A stretch of DNA of 64,000 bases from Calidifontimicrobium sp035325925 (GCF_035325925.1 NZ_DAOKZA010000021.1:1-64000), one strand, 5' to 3'. Positions 1 to 9,192 are shown, counted from the stretch's first letter. Numbers and translations are program-made. Notes: generated from the sequence alone by a model not told the origin.

Positions 1-566
<566 letters not shown>

Positions 567-567
567 C

Positions 568-1719
568 TCAGTGTTTCTCCATCAACGCCACGAAGCGGTC
601 GAACAGGTAGGCGATGTCGTGCGGGCCGGGGCTGGCCTCGGGGTGTCCCTGAAAGCAGAACGCCGGGCGGTCGGTGCGCGCCAGCCCCTGCAGCGTGCCG
701 TCGAACAGGCTGACGTGGGTGGCACGCAGGTGTGGCGGCAACGAGCCCCCATCGACGGCGAAGCCGTGGTTCTGGCTGGTGATGCTCACCCGGCCCGAGT
801 CGAGGTCCTTCACCGGGTGGTTCGCGCCGTGGTGGCCGAACTTCATCTTGAAGGTCTTCGCGCCCGAGGCCAGCGCCATGATCTGGTGCCCCAGGCAGAT
901 GCCGAAGGTCGGGATCCCGGTGTCGACCAGCGCGCGCACCGCGTCGACCGCGTAGCCGCACGCCTCGGGGTCGCCCGGCCCGTTGCTCAGGAAGATGCCG
1001 TCGGGCTCGAGTGCCAAGGCCTGTGCTGCCGGCGTGTGCGCCGGCACCACGGTGACGCGGCAGCCGCGGCTGGCGAGCATGCGCAGGATGTTGAACTTGA
1101 CGCCGAAGTCGTAGGCGACGACGTGGAACCGCGGCGCGTCGAGCGCGCCGTAGCCGCTGCCGAGCCGCCACTCGGTCTGCCCCCAGGCGTAGGGCTCGCG
1201 CACCGAGACCACGCTCGCGAGGTCGAGCCCGGCCATGCTCGGCGCGCCGCGCGCCGCGGCGACCGCCTCCTCGAAATGACCGGGAGTCAACGCGGCGCCC
1301 GCCGGCAGCGCGACGATGCAGCCGTTCTGCGCCCCACCGGTGCGCAGGATGCGCGTCAGCCGGCGCGTATCGATGCCGGCCACTGCCACGGTGCCCTCGC
1401 GCTTCAGGAAGGCGTCGAGCGCGTCGGACTGGCGGAAGCTCGACGCACGCAGCGGCAGGTCCTTGACGATCAGGCCGGCAGCGTGCACCCGGGCCGCCTC
1501 GACGTCCTCCTCGTTGACGCCGGTGTTGCCGATGTGCGGATACGTCAGCGTGACGATCTGCCGGCAGTAGCTCGGGTCGGTGAGGATTTCCTGGTAGCCG
1601 GTCAGCGCGGTGTTGAACACCACCTCGCCGACCGTGGCGCCTTCGGCGCCGATCGAGGCACCCTGGAACACCGAGCCGTCTGCGAGGGCGAGCAATGCGG
1701 GGGGCAGGACGGGCAGCAA
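568..1719 (-). CDS. carA: carbamoyl-phosphate synthase small subunit (glutamine amidotransferase)
   Basis: CarA hydrolyses glutamine and channels ammonia to CarB. The product is 383 residues, the usual length. The N-terminal CPSase domain begins LLPVLPPALLALADG. The class I amidotransferase half shows the nucleophile motif FGICLGHQI and the later GHPEAS with the catalytic His/Glu. I chose a TTG start at 1719 because GGAG lies 7 nt upstream and family similarity begins there. The frame is open for 48 more codons upstream, but that stretch reads as low-complexity Arg/Pro/Ala and overlaps the leader. It is followed by carB at a 1-nt gap. Confidence 0.93.
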   Translation of the reverse strand: MLPVLPPALLALADGSVFQGASIGAEGATVGEVVFNTALTGYQEILTDPSYCRQIVTLTYPHIGNTGVNEEDVEAARVHAAGLIVKDLPLRASSFRQSDALDAFLKREGTVAVAGIDTRRLTRILRTGGAQNGCIVALPAGAALTPGHFEEAVAAARGAPSMAGLDLASVVSVREPYAWGQTEWRLGSGYGALDAPRFHVVAYDFGVKFNILRMLASRGCRVTVVPAHTPAAQALALEPDGIFLSNGPGDPEACGYAVDAVRALVDTGIPTFGICLGHQIMALASGAKTFKMKFGHHGANHPVKDLDSGRVSITSQNHGFAVDGGSLPPHLRATHVSLFDGTLQGLARTDRPAFCFQGHPEASPGPHDIAYLFDRFVALMEKH

Positions 1720-1774
1720 GGCGGGACTCCGTGGTGGGCGGGCGCCCGCCGCGCCGTCGGCGGCCGCGCAGCAG

Positions 1775-1797
1775 CCCGCGCGGATCGCCCGCGCGGG
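1775..1797 (-). other. perfect hairpin in the carAB leader
   Basis: CCCGCGCGG and CCGCGCGGG are perfect 9-bp complements separated by a 5-nt loop. They lie between the putative carA promoter (-10 at 1864-1869) and the TTG start at 1719, so the hairpin forms in the 5' leader of the mRNA. No T run follows, so it is not a simple intrinsic terminator. It could act in leader-mediated control or may just reflect high GC content. Confidence 0.45.
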
Positions 1798-1863
1798 TCG
1801 GGGGTCAGGCCGGGGGTGGTTGCTGCGAACGCGGCGCGCGTCCAGGGGCGGGCAAACCCGCAA

Positions 1864-1869
1864 ATTATA
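1864..1869 (-). promoter_or_regulatory. putative carAB promoter -10 box
   Basis: On the minus strand this reads TATAAT, a perfect consensus in very GC-rich surroundings and about 145 nt upstream of the carA start. The -35 region (about 1887-1892, GCTGAT) is poor and would lie in the 3' end of the preceding gene. The long leader it implies contains the hairpin at 1775-1797. Confidence 0.6.
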
Positions 1870-1887
1870 GCGGCCGGGCCGAGGGCA

Positions 1888-2292
1888 TCAGCCGAGTGCA
1901 GCGATGCCGGCGCGCGCGATCTGCGCGTCCTCGCTGGACTTGACGCCGCTGACGCCGACCGCGCCGACGCAATCGCCGCCGACGACGATCGGCATGCCGC
2001 CTTCGAGCATGGCCTCGAGCCCGGGCGCACTGAGGAACGAGTGGCGACCCTGGTTGATCATCTCCTCGTACGATCGGCTCTCACGCCGCCCCAGCGCGGC
2101 GGTGCGCGCCTTGGCCGGCGCGATCTGCGCCGAGATCGGCGCCGCGCCGTCCAGGCGCTGCAGCCACAGCAGGTGGCCGCCGTCGTCGGCGATCGCGATC
2201 GTCACCGCCCAGCCATGGCGCGTCGCCTCGGCCTCGGCGGCTGCCGCGACGCGGCGCACGTCGTCGAGCGTCAGGCAGGACTTTTGCTTCAT
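1888..2292 (-). CDS. GlcG/HbpS family heme-binding-like protein, cytoplasmic form
   Basis: A 134-residue protein of the GlcG/HbpS fold. Members bind heme or small ligands, or occur beside oxidative and glycolate metabolism genes, and the precise role is usually unknown. Family marks are TLDDVRRVAAAAEAEA near the start, AIADDGGHLLWLQRLDGA, the APISAQIAPAKARTAAL segment and the C-terminal GGMPIVVGGDCVGAVGVSG. There is no signal peptide, unlike the second family member at 40782-41276. The ATG at 2292 is preceded by a possible TACAGT -10 at about 2326-2331. It ends about 170 nt upstream of the carA start. Confidence 0.85.
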   Translation of the reverse strand: MKQKSCLTLDDVRRVAAAAEAEATRHGWAVTIAIADDGGHLLWLQRLDGAAPISAQIAPAKARTAALGRRESRSYEEMINQGRHSFLSAPGLEAMLEGGMPIVVGGDCVGAVGVSGVKSSEDAQIARAGIAALG

Positions 2293-2373
2293 CGCAGGTA
2301 CCTCGTGTGTCGGTTCGTCGGCGCCACTGTAGTGCAGCCGCCGACGGTGCCGGCCCGCGCGACATCACCGATG

Positions 2374-2402
2374 CCCGAGCGAACCGCTCGGGAACCTAGA
2401 AT
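2374..2402 (+). promoter_or_regulatory. promoter and inverted repeat upstream of the BI-1/YccA gene
   Basis: TAGAAT at 2397-2402 is a good -10 box. Immediately upstream, CCCGAGC (2374-2380) and GCTCGGG (2386-2392) form a perfect 7-bp inverted repeat around GAACC, exactly where a -35 box would lie. The arrangement fits an operator that blocks or replaces the -35 contact. The transcript would have a leader of about 50 nt ending in a strong GGAGG site. Confidence 0.5.
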
Positions 2403-2455
2403 GCGTTTCCGGGTCAGAGCCCGCTATCGTCCACCCCCTGAGTCCCGGAGGTCCA

Positions 2456-3154
2456 ATGAACGAAAGAGTCCAGCCCGTCTTCACCGGATACGCCCAGCCG
2501 GGTGCACTGGCCGAGCAGCGCAACCGCGTGCTGCGCAACACCTACTGGCTGCTGGCGCTGTCGATGGTGCCCACCGTGCTGGGGGCGTGGATCGGCGTGA
2601 CCACCGGCATCGTCGCCGCGATGGGCGTGGGCATGAGCGCCGTCGTCTTCCTCGGCGGCGCGTTCGGTTTCATGTTCGCGATCGAGAAGTTCAAGAACTC
2701 GTCGACCGGCGTGCTGCTGCTGCTGGGCTTCACGTTCTTCATGGGGCTGATGCTGTCGCGCCTCGTCGGCATGGTGCTCGGCCTGAGCAACGGCGCGACG
2801 CTGATCATGTACGCCTTCGGCGGCACCGCGGCGATCTTCCTCGGCATGGGGGCACTGGCCACCACGATCAAGCGCGACCTGTCGAACATGGGCAAGTTCC
2901 TGTTCGTCGGCGCGATCCTGCTGCTGGTGGCCGGCATCGCGAACATCTTCTTCCAGTCCGGCGCGCTGATGATCACGCTGGCGGTGCTGGCGATCGGAAT
3001 CTTCTCGGCGTTCATGCTGTACGACCTCAAGCGCATCATCGACGGCGGCGAGACGAACTACGTCACCGCGACGCTGGGGCTGTACCTGAGCCTGTACAAC
3101 GTGTTCCAGAGCCTGCTGATGCTGCTCGGCATCTTCGGCGGCGACCGGGAATAA
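2456..3154 (+). CDS. Bax inhibitor-1/YccA family inner-membrane protein
   Basis: A 232-residue polytopic membrane protein with about seven hydrophobic helices, of the BI-1 (UPF0005) family. The E. coli relatives YccA and YbhL are inner-membrane proteins. YccA is a substrate and modulator of the FtsH protease, and others are proposed calcium-leak channels. The short soluble N terminus (MNERVQPVFTGYAQPGAL) and the C-terminal helix ending LMLLGIFGGDRE fit the family. A good GGAGG site precedes the ATG. It is a single transcription unit with its own promoter (2397-2402) and a strong terminator just after the stop. Confidence 0.93.
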   Translation: MNERVQPVFTGYAQPGALAEQRNRVLRNTYWLLALSMVPTVLGAWIGVTTGIVAAMGVGMSAVVFLGGAFGFMFAIEKFKNSSTGVLLLLGFTFFMGLMLSRLVGMVLGLSNGATLIMYAFGGTAAIFLGMGALATTIKRDLSNMGKFLFVGAILLLVAGIANIFFQSGALMITLAVLAIGIFSAFMLYDLKRIIDGGETNYVTATLGLYLSLYNVFQSLLMLLGIFGGDRE

Positions 3155-3173
3155 GGGCGCTTCGCGCCGTGAC

Positions 3174-3203
3174 GACGGGGCCGCAAGGCCCCGTCGGCGT
3201 TTT
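3174..3203 (+). terminator. intrinsic terminator of the BI-1/YccA gene
   Basis: A perfect 9-bp stem, GACGGGGCC and GGCCCCGTC, closed by a GCAA tetraloop at 3183-3186 and followed by GGCG and a T run. It lies 20 nt after the stop of the preceding gene and abuts the stop codon of the convergent rlmD. Confidence 0.85.
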
Positions 3204-4564
3204 CAGAGCCGGTCGAAGACCGCGAGGCTCTCGACGTGCGCCGTGTGCGGGAACATGTTGACGGCGGCTGCGGCGCTGCAGCGCCAGCCGCCCTGGTGCA
3301 CCAGCAGCCCGGCATCGCGCGCCAGCGTCGACGGGTTGCAACTGACGTAGACGATGCGTCGCGGCGGAGTCCAGCCGACGGGCGCATCGCGCTGCAGATC
3401 GACCAGCGACTTGACCAGCGCGAACGCGCCCTCGCGCGGCGGGTCGACGAGCCAGCGCGCCGCGGCACCGAGCTCGGCGAGCGCGACGGCATCGATCTCG
3501 AACAGGTTGCGCGCCTCGAAGCGCGTGCGCGGCGCCAGGCCGTTGCGCGCCGCGTTGTCGCGCGCGCGCTGCACCAGCGCTGCGCTGCCCTCGACGCCCA
3601 GCACCTCGCCGCCCAGCCGCGCCAGCGGCAGCGCGAAGTTGCCCAGCCCGCAGAACCAGTCGATCACCCGCTCGCCGGGCCGCACGCCGAGCAAGCCCAG
3701 CGCACGCACGACCAGCACGCGGTTGACCGCGTGGTTCACCTGCGTGAAGTCGGTCGGCCGAAACGGCATCACGACGCCGAACTCGGGCAGGGCGTAGGCC
3801 AGTTCGGGCCCGTCGTCGTCGAGCCGGTGCACCGTCTCGGGGCCCTTGGGCTGCAGCCACCATTGCACGCCGTGCTCGCGCGCGAAGGCGCGCAATCGTG
3901 CGAGGTCGCCCGCCCCCAGCGGCTCGAGGTGACGCAACACCAGCGCGACCACCACGCCGTCGGCGGCGTCGCCGACCGCGACCTCGATCTGCGGCACGCG
4001 GTCGCGTGCATCCATCGTCGCCACCAGCGCGCGCAGCGCCGGCAGCAGCGCGCTGACCGCGCCCGGCAGCACCTCGCAGCGGGACATGTCGGCGACGTAG
4101 CTCGACTTGCGCTCGTGGAAGCCGACCAGCACCCCCCCCTTCTTCGGCACGTGACGCACCGACAGCCGAGCGCGACGCCGGTAGCCCCAGGCGGGCCCCT
4201 CGATCGGGCGCAGCACACGCTCGGCGCGCACCTTGCCCAGGTGCCACAGCTGGTCCTCGAGCACGCGCTGCTTGACCGCGACCTGCGCGGCAGGGTGCAG
4301 GTGCTGCATCTTGCAGCCGCCGCAGGCGCCGGCGTGCAGCCCGAAGTGCGGGCACGCGGGGCGCACGCGCTGCGCGCTCTCTCGCTGCAGCGCCGACATC
4401 ACCGCCTGCTCCCACTGCGCCTTGCGCCGCGTCACGCGCACCTGCACGCGCTCGCCGGGCAGCGCGCCCTCGATGAACACCACCTTGCCCTGCGCGTCGT
4501 GCGCCACGCCCTGCGCGTCGAGGTCGAGCGACTCGACCTGCAGCCACTCGTCGTCTGCCGTCAT
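3203..4564 (-). CDS. rlmD: 23S rRNA (uracil-1939-C5)-methyltransferase
   Basis: RlmD uses S-adenosylmethionine to methylate U1939 of 23S rRNA. The product is 453 residues, normal for the family. An N-terminal TRAM domain is followed by the cysteines of the [4Fe-4S] cluster (C71, C81, C84 in ACGGC, and C163 in SRCEVL). The SAM-binding motif is WFCGLGNFALPLA, and the catalytic nucleophile C409 sits in YVSCNPSTLARD. The ATG at 4564 lies 34 nt after the rpoS stop, so it probably belongs to the surE-pcm-nlpD-rpoS transcript. Confidence 0.95.
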   Translation of the reverse strand: MTADDEWLQVESLDLDAQGVAHDAQGKVVFIEGALPGERVQVRVTRRKAQWEQAVMSALQRESAQRVRPACPHFGLHAGACGGCKMQHLHPAAQVAVKQRVLEDQLWHLGKVRAERVLRPIEGPAWGYRRRARLSVRHVPKKGGVLVGFHERKSSYVADMSRCEVLPGAVSALLPALRALVATMDARDRVPQIEVAVGDAADGVVVALVLRHLEPLGAGDLARLRAFAREHGVQWWLQPKGPETVHRLDDDGPELAYALPEFGVVMPFRPTDFTQVNHAVNRVLVVRALGLLGVRPGERVIDWFCGLGNFALPLARLGGEVLGVEGSAALVQRARDNAARNGLAPRTRFEARNLFEIDAVALAELGAAARWLVDPPREGAFALVKSLVDLQRDAPVGWTPPRRIVYVSCNPSTLARDAGLLVHQGGWRCSAAAAVNMFPHTAHVESLAVFDRL

Positions 4565-4598
4565 GCGCGGCGATTATCCCGGCCTCCAGGCCGGTGGT

Positions 4599-5591
4599 TC
4601 AGAACACGGAATCGCGGTCGACGCCGTGGCGCGCCATGCCTCGGCGCAGCTTCAGCAGCGCCTCCTGCTGGATCTGGCGCACGCGCTCGCGCGTCAGCCC
4701 GAGGCGCTCGGCCAGCACCTCGAGCGTCTCGGGCTCGCGTTCGGCCAGCCCGAAGCGCCCCGCGACCACCTCGCGCTCGCGCTCGTTGAGCTGCGCCAGC
4801 CCGGAGCCGATCAGCTGCGCCAGTTCGTGGTGCAGCATCGCTCCGGCGGGGTCGTCGGCCTGGTCGTCGACGACCTGGTCGAGCATCGACTCGACGCCGT
4901 CGCGCTCCAGCGGCGCGTCGAGCGACGCCGGGTGTTCGGCATAGCTCAGCAGTTCGGCCACCTCGGCGGGCGTGCGCTCGGTGGCCGCGGCGATCTCCTC
5001 GACGCTGATCGCGCGGTCGCCGGCCGCGGGGTCGCGACCGTCGCGCGCCTCGAGCGCGCGGCGTGCCTTGAGCACCTGGTTGAGCTCGCGCACCACGTGC
5101 ACCGGCAGGCGCACCAGCCGCGCCTGCTGCATGATCGCGCGCTCGATGCTCTGGCGGATCCACCACGACGCGTAGGTCGAGAAGCGGAAGCCGCGCTCGG
5201 GCTCGAACTTGGCGATCGAGTGCATCAGCCCGAGGTTGCCCTCCTCGATCAGGTCGCCCAGCGGCAGTCCTCGACCGAGGTAGTTCTTCGCGATGCTGAC
5301 GACCAACCGCAGGTTGTGCTCGATCATCGCCTGGCGGGCATCGAAGTCGCCGGCGCGCGCGCGCACCGCGGTGTCGTACTCCTGCTGCGGGGTGAGCAGC
5401 GGCGCACGCCGGATGACGCGAAGGTAGGCCTGCAACGCATCGGCGGCGTCACCGGCATCGGCGAGCAGCGCCGCGGGGTCGGCCGTGGCGCCCGCTGCGG
5501 CATCGGCGAGCGCGTCGCCGTCGACCGGCGCAGTGGGTGGCTCGTCGCGCCCGTTGCCGCCCCGCTCGTGTGACATCCGGGTGCGGGGCAT
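4599..5591 (-). CDS. rpoS: RNA polymerase sigma factor RpoS (stationary phase and stress)
   Basis: A 330-residue sigma-70-family factor. Region 1.2 starts at LQAYLRVIRRAPLLTP, region 2 contains NLRLVVSIAKNYLGRGLPL and RGFRFSTYASWWIRQSIERA, and region 4 contains EREREVVAGRFGL and the helix LTRERVRQIQQEALLKLR. The short region 1.1 and its position directly after nlpD identify RpoS rather than RpoD or RpoH. The N terminus is alanine-rich and unconserved. ATGs at 5591 and 5576 are both possible starts. The nlpD stop is 30 nt upstream. Confidence 0.95.
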   Translation of the reverse strand: MPRTRMSHERGGNGRDEPPTAPVDGDALADAAAGATADPAALLADAGDAADALQAYLRVIRRAPLLTPQQEYDTAVRARAGDFDARQAMIEHNLRLVVSIAKNYLGRGLPLGDLIEEGNLGLMHSIAKFEPERGFRFSTYASWWIRQSIERAIMQQARLVRLPVHVVRELNQVLKARRALEARDGRDPAAGDRAISVEEIAAATERTPAEVAELLSYAEHPASLDAPLERDGVESMLDQVVDDQADDPAGAMLHHELAQLIGSGLAQLNEREREVVAGRFGLAEREPETLEVLAERLGLTRERVRQIQQEALLKLRRGMARHGVDRDSVF

Positions 5592-5621
5592 GGCGGGACA
5601 GGTGTGACGGCGTGCCGCGGC

Positions 5622-6572
5622 CTAACGCGGCGGCAGCAGCTTGGACGGATCGATCGGCCGACCCTGGCGACGGATCTCGAAGTGCAGTTGCACCCGCTCG
5701 GCGTCGGTCGACCCCATCTCGGCGATCTTCTGCCCGCGGCGCACGACCTGGTCCTCCTTGACGAGCAACGACTGGTTGTGGGCGTACGCGCTGAGGTAGG
5801 TGTTGTTGTGCTTGACGATCACCAGGTTGCCGTAGCCGCGCAGACCGGCGCCCGAATACACCACGCGGCCGTCGGCGGCGGCGAACACGGGGTCGCCCGC
5901 CTTGCCGAGGATCGACAGTCCCTTGTTGCGGGCGTCGTCGAAGGGCGACGCGACCGGGCCAGCAGCCGGCCAGGTCCAGGCGATGTCTTCGTCGGGGTCG
6001 CGCGACGCGGGCGGCGCAGTCGTCGTCGGCGCCGTGGCGACGACCGCCGGCGCCGCGGCGCCCGACCCCACCGGCTGTGTCACCGCGCCGGCGCTCGCGG
6101 GCGCGGTGCCCTGCGTGGTGGCGTTCGGCGCCGCGGACGACGCCGGCGGGGTCGACGCGGCCGGCGCCGGCGCGGTGGCCTGGGCACGCGCCGCTGCGGG
6201 CGCTTCGGTCGGTGCCGTGACACGCAGCACCTGCCCGACCTCGATCACGTTCGGGTTCTCGAGGTTGTTCCAGCGCGCGATGTCGCGCCAGTTCTGGCCC
6301 GTCTCGAGGCCGATGCGGATCATCGTGTCGCCCGGCTTGACGGTGTAGTAGCCCGGCTTGCCCGCGTGCTCGGCGCCGGGCAGCGGCGCCGCCTGCCCCG
6401 GCGACACCGCGAGCGCTTCGGCCGCGCCGCTGGGCACCGGCGCGGCAGGGGCGCGCGCGGTCGGTGCGCGGGCCTCGACCGGTGCCTGGCGATGCGGCGA
6501 GGCGCAGCCCCCGACGAACATCGCCAGTGCGATGGCGACCGGGGCCCAGCCTCTGCGTGAAGTCTGTGTCAT
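5622..6572 (-). CDS. nlpD: NlpD-type lipoprotein with LysM and degenerate M23 peptidase domains
   Basis: A 316-residue envelope lipoprotein. The signal peptide ends in the lipobox VGGC (C23). A LysM peptidoglycan-binding domain follows (GYYTVKPGDTMIRIG to VGQVLRV, about residues 68-112), then a long Ala/Thr/Pro linker and a C-terminal M23/LytM domain ending HFEIRRQGRPIDPSKLLPPR. The first metal-binding His and Asp of active M23 enzymes are not visible, as in NlpD/EnvC amidase activators, so it probably activates a cell-wall amidase during division. I start at ATG 6572, 19 nt after the pcm stop. The open frame runs far upstream, but there it overlaps pcm. Confidence 0.93.
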   Translation of the reverse strand: MTQTSRRGWAPVAIALAMFVGGCASPHRQAPVEARAPTARAPAAPVPSGAAEALAVSPGQAAPLPGAEHAGKPGYYTVKPGDTMIRIGLETGQNWRDIARWNNLENPNVIEVGQVLRVTAPTEAPAAARAQATAPAPAASTPPASSAAPNATTQGTAPASAGAVTQPVGSGAAAPAVVATAPTTTAPPASRDPDEDIAWTWPAAGPVASPFDDARNKGLSILGKAGDPVFAAADGRVVYSGAGLRGYGNLVIVKHNNTYLSAYAHNQSLLVKEDQVVRRGQKIAEMGSTDAERVQLHFEIRRQGRPIDPSKLLPPR

Positions 6573-6591
6573 GCCCTGCAATCTGCCTTCG

Positions 6592-7371
6592 TCAGAAGAC
6601 GCCGGATTGTAGGGGGACGAACTGCACCGCCTCGTGCGCCTGCCGACGCAGCCCGCGCTCGTCGCGGTCGACGACCACCAGCACCTGACCACCGCCGATG
6701 GCGCGCAGCGGCGCCACCAGGCGCCCACCCACCGCGAGCTGGTCGAGCCAGGCGTCGGGCAGCGCCTCGCCGCCTGCGGCGGCGATGATCGTGTCGTACG
6801 GCGCGTTCGGCGGGTGGCCCATGCGGCCGTCGCCATAGACCAGGCGCACGTTGTCGCGCGGCTGCGAGGCCAGCAGCTCGCGCGCCTTGTCGTGCAGCGC
6901 GCGCAGCCGCTCGATCGACACCACCTGGCGCGACAGTCGCGCCAACAGCGCCGCCTGGTAGCCGCAGCCGGTGCCGATCTCGAGCACGCGCCCCAGCGAG
7001 CCGCCGGCGGCCGCGTTGCGGCCGTCGAACAGCAGCTCGAGCATGCGTGCGACGACCGACGGCTTCGAGATCGTCTGCGCGTGGCCGATCGGCAGCGCGG
7101 TGTCCTCGTAGGCCTGCGGCACCAGCGCCGTGTCGACGAAGTGGTGACGCGGCACCGCGGCGAACGCCGCGAGCACCGCCTCGTGGCGCACGCCGCCGGC
7201 GCGCAGTCGCTGCACCATGCGCTGGCGCACGCCGCTGGAGTCGAGCCCGACGCCGGCGGGTGCATCGGCGGCCGTGCGCGCCGCCGGCGCGGCGGTGCGC
7301 CGCGTCGCCGACGCCGGCGAGGAGGAGATCCGGTCGAGCGACAGCGGAAATCGCGGCGCGCGGCCGCTCAC
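6592..7371 (-). CDS. pcm: protein-L-isoaspartate O-methyltransferase
   Basis: Pcm methylates isoaspartyl residues formed in ageing proteins so that they can be repaired. The SAM-binding motif I is VLEIGTGCGYQAALLARL, followed by the acidic residue in SIERL and by YGDGRMG. The substrate-side region HFVDTALVPQAYEDTALPIG is also typical. I choose the GTG start at 7371 because it overlaps the surE stop as GTGA, which gives 259 residues. The roughly 45-residue extension before the usual domain start is Ala/Arg/Ser-rich, so a later start is possible. It sits between surE and nlpD as in many proteobacteria. Confidence 0.93.
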   Translation of the reverse strand: MSGRAPRFPLSLDRISSSPASATRRTAAPAARTAADAPAGVGLDSSGVRQRMVQRLRAGGVRHEAVLAAFAAVPRHHFVDTALVPQAYEDTALPIGHAQTISKPSVVARMLELLFDGRNAAAGGSLGRVLEIGTGCGYQAALLARLSRQVVSIERLRALHDKARELLASQPRDNVRLVYGDGRMGHPPNAPYDTIIAAAGGEALPDAWLDQLAVGGRLVAPLRAIGGGQVLVVVDRDERGLRRQAHEAVQFVPLQSGVF

Positions 7372-8120
7372 CGCCGGCCCTCGACGACGTCGCGCCAGTG
7401 CGGCAGCGCCTCGTGGTCGGTCAGGTCGACCTGCAGCGGGGTCACCGAGACGAGGCCGGCAGCGACGGCGTGGAAGTCGGTGCCTTCGCCGCCTTCGCGC
7501 GCGTCGCCGGCCGGGCCGATCCAGTAGATCGTCTCGCCGCGCGGGTTGACCTGGCGGATCACCGGCTCGCTCGCGTGGCGGCGCCCCAGCCGCGTCACCC
7601 GGCGCGCGAGCCGGTCGGCGTCGGCGCGGTTCGGGATGTTCACGTTGAGCAGCCACGGCCCCGGCGCCGGCGGCGCGGCCAGCACCTGCTCGACCACCTG
7701 GCGTGCCACGCGCGCCGCGGCGTCGAGGTGCGCCCAGCCCTTTTGCACCTGCGAGAACGCGATCGCCGGGATGCCGAACAGGTAGCCCTCCATCGCCGCG
7801 GCGACGGTGCCCGAGTACAGCGTGTCGTCGCCCATGTTCGCGCCGTTGTTGATGCCCGACAGCACCAGGTCGGGGCGCTGCGGCAGCAGCCCGGTGAGCG
7901 CGACGTGCACGCAGTCCGACGGCGTGCCGCTGACCACCTGCGCGCCGTTGCCGGCGCGGAACACGGTCAGCGGGCGGTTCAGCGTCAGCGCGTTCGACGT
8001 GCCGCTGGCGTTCTGCTCGGGGGCGATGACGTCGACCTCGCCGAGGCCTTGCATCGCCTCGACGAGGGCGGCCAGTCCGGGAGCGAGGTAACCGTCGTCG
8101 TTAGCGATGAGGATGCGCAT
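7368..8120 (-). CDS. surE: 5'/3'-nucleotidase, survival protein SurE
   Basis: SurE is a metal-dependent nucleotidase/exopolyphosphatase needed for stationary-phase survival. The product is 250 residues. The N terminus MRILIANDDGYLAPGLAAL carries the metal-binding DD pair. APEQNASG, VSGTPSDCVHVAL and SGINNGANMGDDTLYSGTV are the other family blocks. An ATG at 8120 is chosen. A 15-codon extension is open upstream, but it covers a TACAAT box placed 8 nt before this ATG, so the mRNA may be leaderless. First gene of surE-pcm-nlpD-rpoS-rlmD. Confidence 0.95.
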   Translation of the reverse strand: MRILIANDDGYLAPGLAALVEAMQGLGEVDVIAPEQNASGTSNALTLNRPLTVFRAGNGAQVVSGTPSDCVHVALTGLLPQRPDLVLSGINNGANMGDDTLYSGTVAAAMEGYLFGIPAIAFSQVQKGWAHLDAAARVARQVVEQVLAAPPAPGPWLLNVNIPNRADADRLARRVTRLGRRHASEPVIRQVNPRGETIYWIGPAGDAREGGEGTDFHAVAAGLVSVTPLQVDLTDHEALPHWRDVVEGRR

Positions 8121-8128
8121 GCGCGACG

Positions 8129-8134
8129 ATTGTA
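8129..8134 (-). promoter_or_regulatory. putative surE -10 box, close to the start codon
   Basis: On the minus strand the sequence is TACAAT, then eight bases, then the surE ATG. Initiation would normally fall at or next to the A of the ATG, and no Shine-Dalgarno sequence is present. This is one of several cases in this window. Confidence 0.5.
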
Positions 8135-8214
8135 GGAGCCGTCGCCGAGGTGACGGCCGCCGCACCGCGGCTGCCTATCATCGCGGCTTCGACGACGACA
8201 CCGGGAGACCGACG

Positions 8215-9192
8215 ATGCAAGGCTGGCTGTGCGAGACGCTCGACGGAGTCGACGCGCTGCAGTGGCGCGAGATGCCCACGCCGCAGCCGCAGGCGGGCCA
8301 GGTGCGCGTGGCCATCCACGCCGCCAGCCTGAACTTTCCCGACCTGCTGATCGTCGAGGGCAAGTACCAGATGCGCCCGCCGTTGCCGTTCGTGCCCGGC
8401 AGCGAGTTCTCGGGTCGTGTCGACGCGGTGGGCCCGGGCGTCGAAACGCCGCGCGTCGGCGACGCGGTGGCGGTGATCGGCAGCCACGGCGGCTTTGCGA
8501 CGCACGCGCTGGTCGACGCGTCGCGCGTGATCCCGCTGCCGCCGGGGTTCGCGCTCGACGACGCCGCGGCCTTCGCGTTCACCTACGGCACCGCTCACCA
8601 CGCGCTGATCGACCGCGGCCAGCTGCGCGCCGGCGAGACGGTGCTGGTGCTCGGCGCGGCCGGCGGCGTCGGCACCGCCGCGGTGCAGGTCGCCAAGGCC
8701 GCGGGCGCGCGCGTCATCGCCGCCGCGTCGAACGCCGACAAGTGCGCGCTGTGCCGCGAGATCGGTGCCGACGAAACGATCGACTACGGCCGCGAGGACC
8801 TGCGCGAGCGCCTGAAGGCGTTGACCGGATCGCGTGGCCTCGACGTCGTCTACGACCCGGTGGGCGGCGCGCTGGCCGAGCCGGCGCTGCGCGCGGTGGG
8901 CTGGCGCGGGCGCTACCTGGTGATCGGCTTCGCCGGCGGCACGATCCCGGCGCTGCCGTGGAACCTGCCGCTGCTCAAGGGCAGCTCGATCGTCGGCGTG
9001 TTCTGGGGCGAGTTCGTGCGCCGCGAACCGCAGGCCTTCGCGGTGGCGATGCGCGAGCTGGCGCAGTGGCACGCGCAGGGCAAGGTCAAGCCGGTGATCG
9101 ACCAGCGCCTGCCCATGAGCGCGCTGCGCGACGCCTACGCGCGCATGGCCTCGCGCCAGGTGCGCGGCAAGGTGCTGCTGGTCAACCGATGA
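8215..9192 (+). CDS. NAD(P)H:quinone oxidoreductase, zinc-free MDR family
   Basis: A 325-residue medium-chain dehydrogenase/reductase of the quinone oxidoreductase (QorA/NADPH2:quinone reductase) type. The N-terminal GroES-like fold contains SLNFPDLLIVEGKYQ and PFVPGSEFSGRV. The Rossmann fold shows VLGAAGGVGTAAVQ and the later VIGFAGGTIP. The catalytic zinc cysteines of alcohol dehydrogenases are absent, as expected for this branch. The start at 8215 has GGGAGA upstream. A TATCAT -10-like box at 8176-8181 lies in the short divergent region shared with surE. Confidence 0.88.
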   Translation: MQGWLCETLDGVDALQWREMPTPQPQAGQVRVAIHAASLNFPDLLIVEGKYQMRPPLPFVPGSEFSGRVDAVGPGVETPRVGDAVAVIGSHGGFATHALVDASRVIPLPPGFALDDAAAFAFTYGTAHHALIDRGQLRAGETVLVLGAAGGVGTAAVQVAKAAGARVIAAASNADKCALCREIGADETIDYGREDLRERLKALTGSRGLDVVYDPVGGALAEPALRAVGWRGRYLVIGFAGGTIPALPWNLPLLKGSSIVGVFWGEFVRREPQAFAVAMRELAQWHAQGKVKPVIDQRLPMSALRDAYARMASRQVRGKVLLVNR

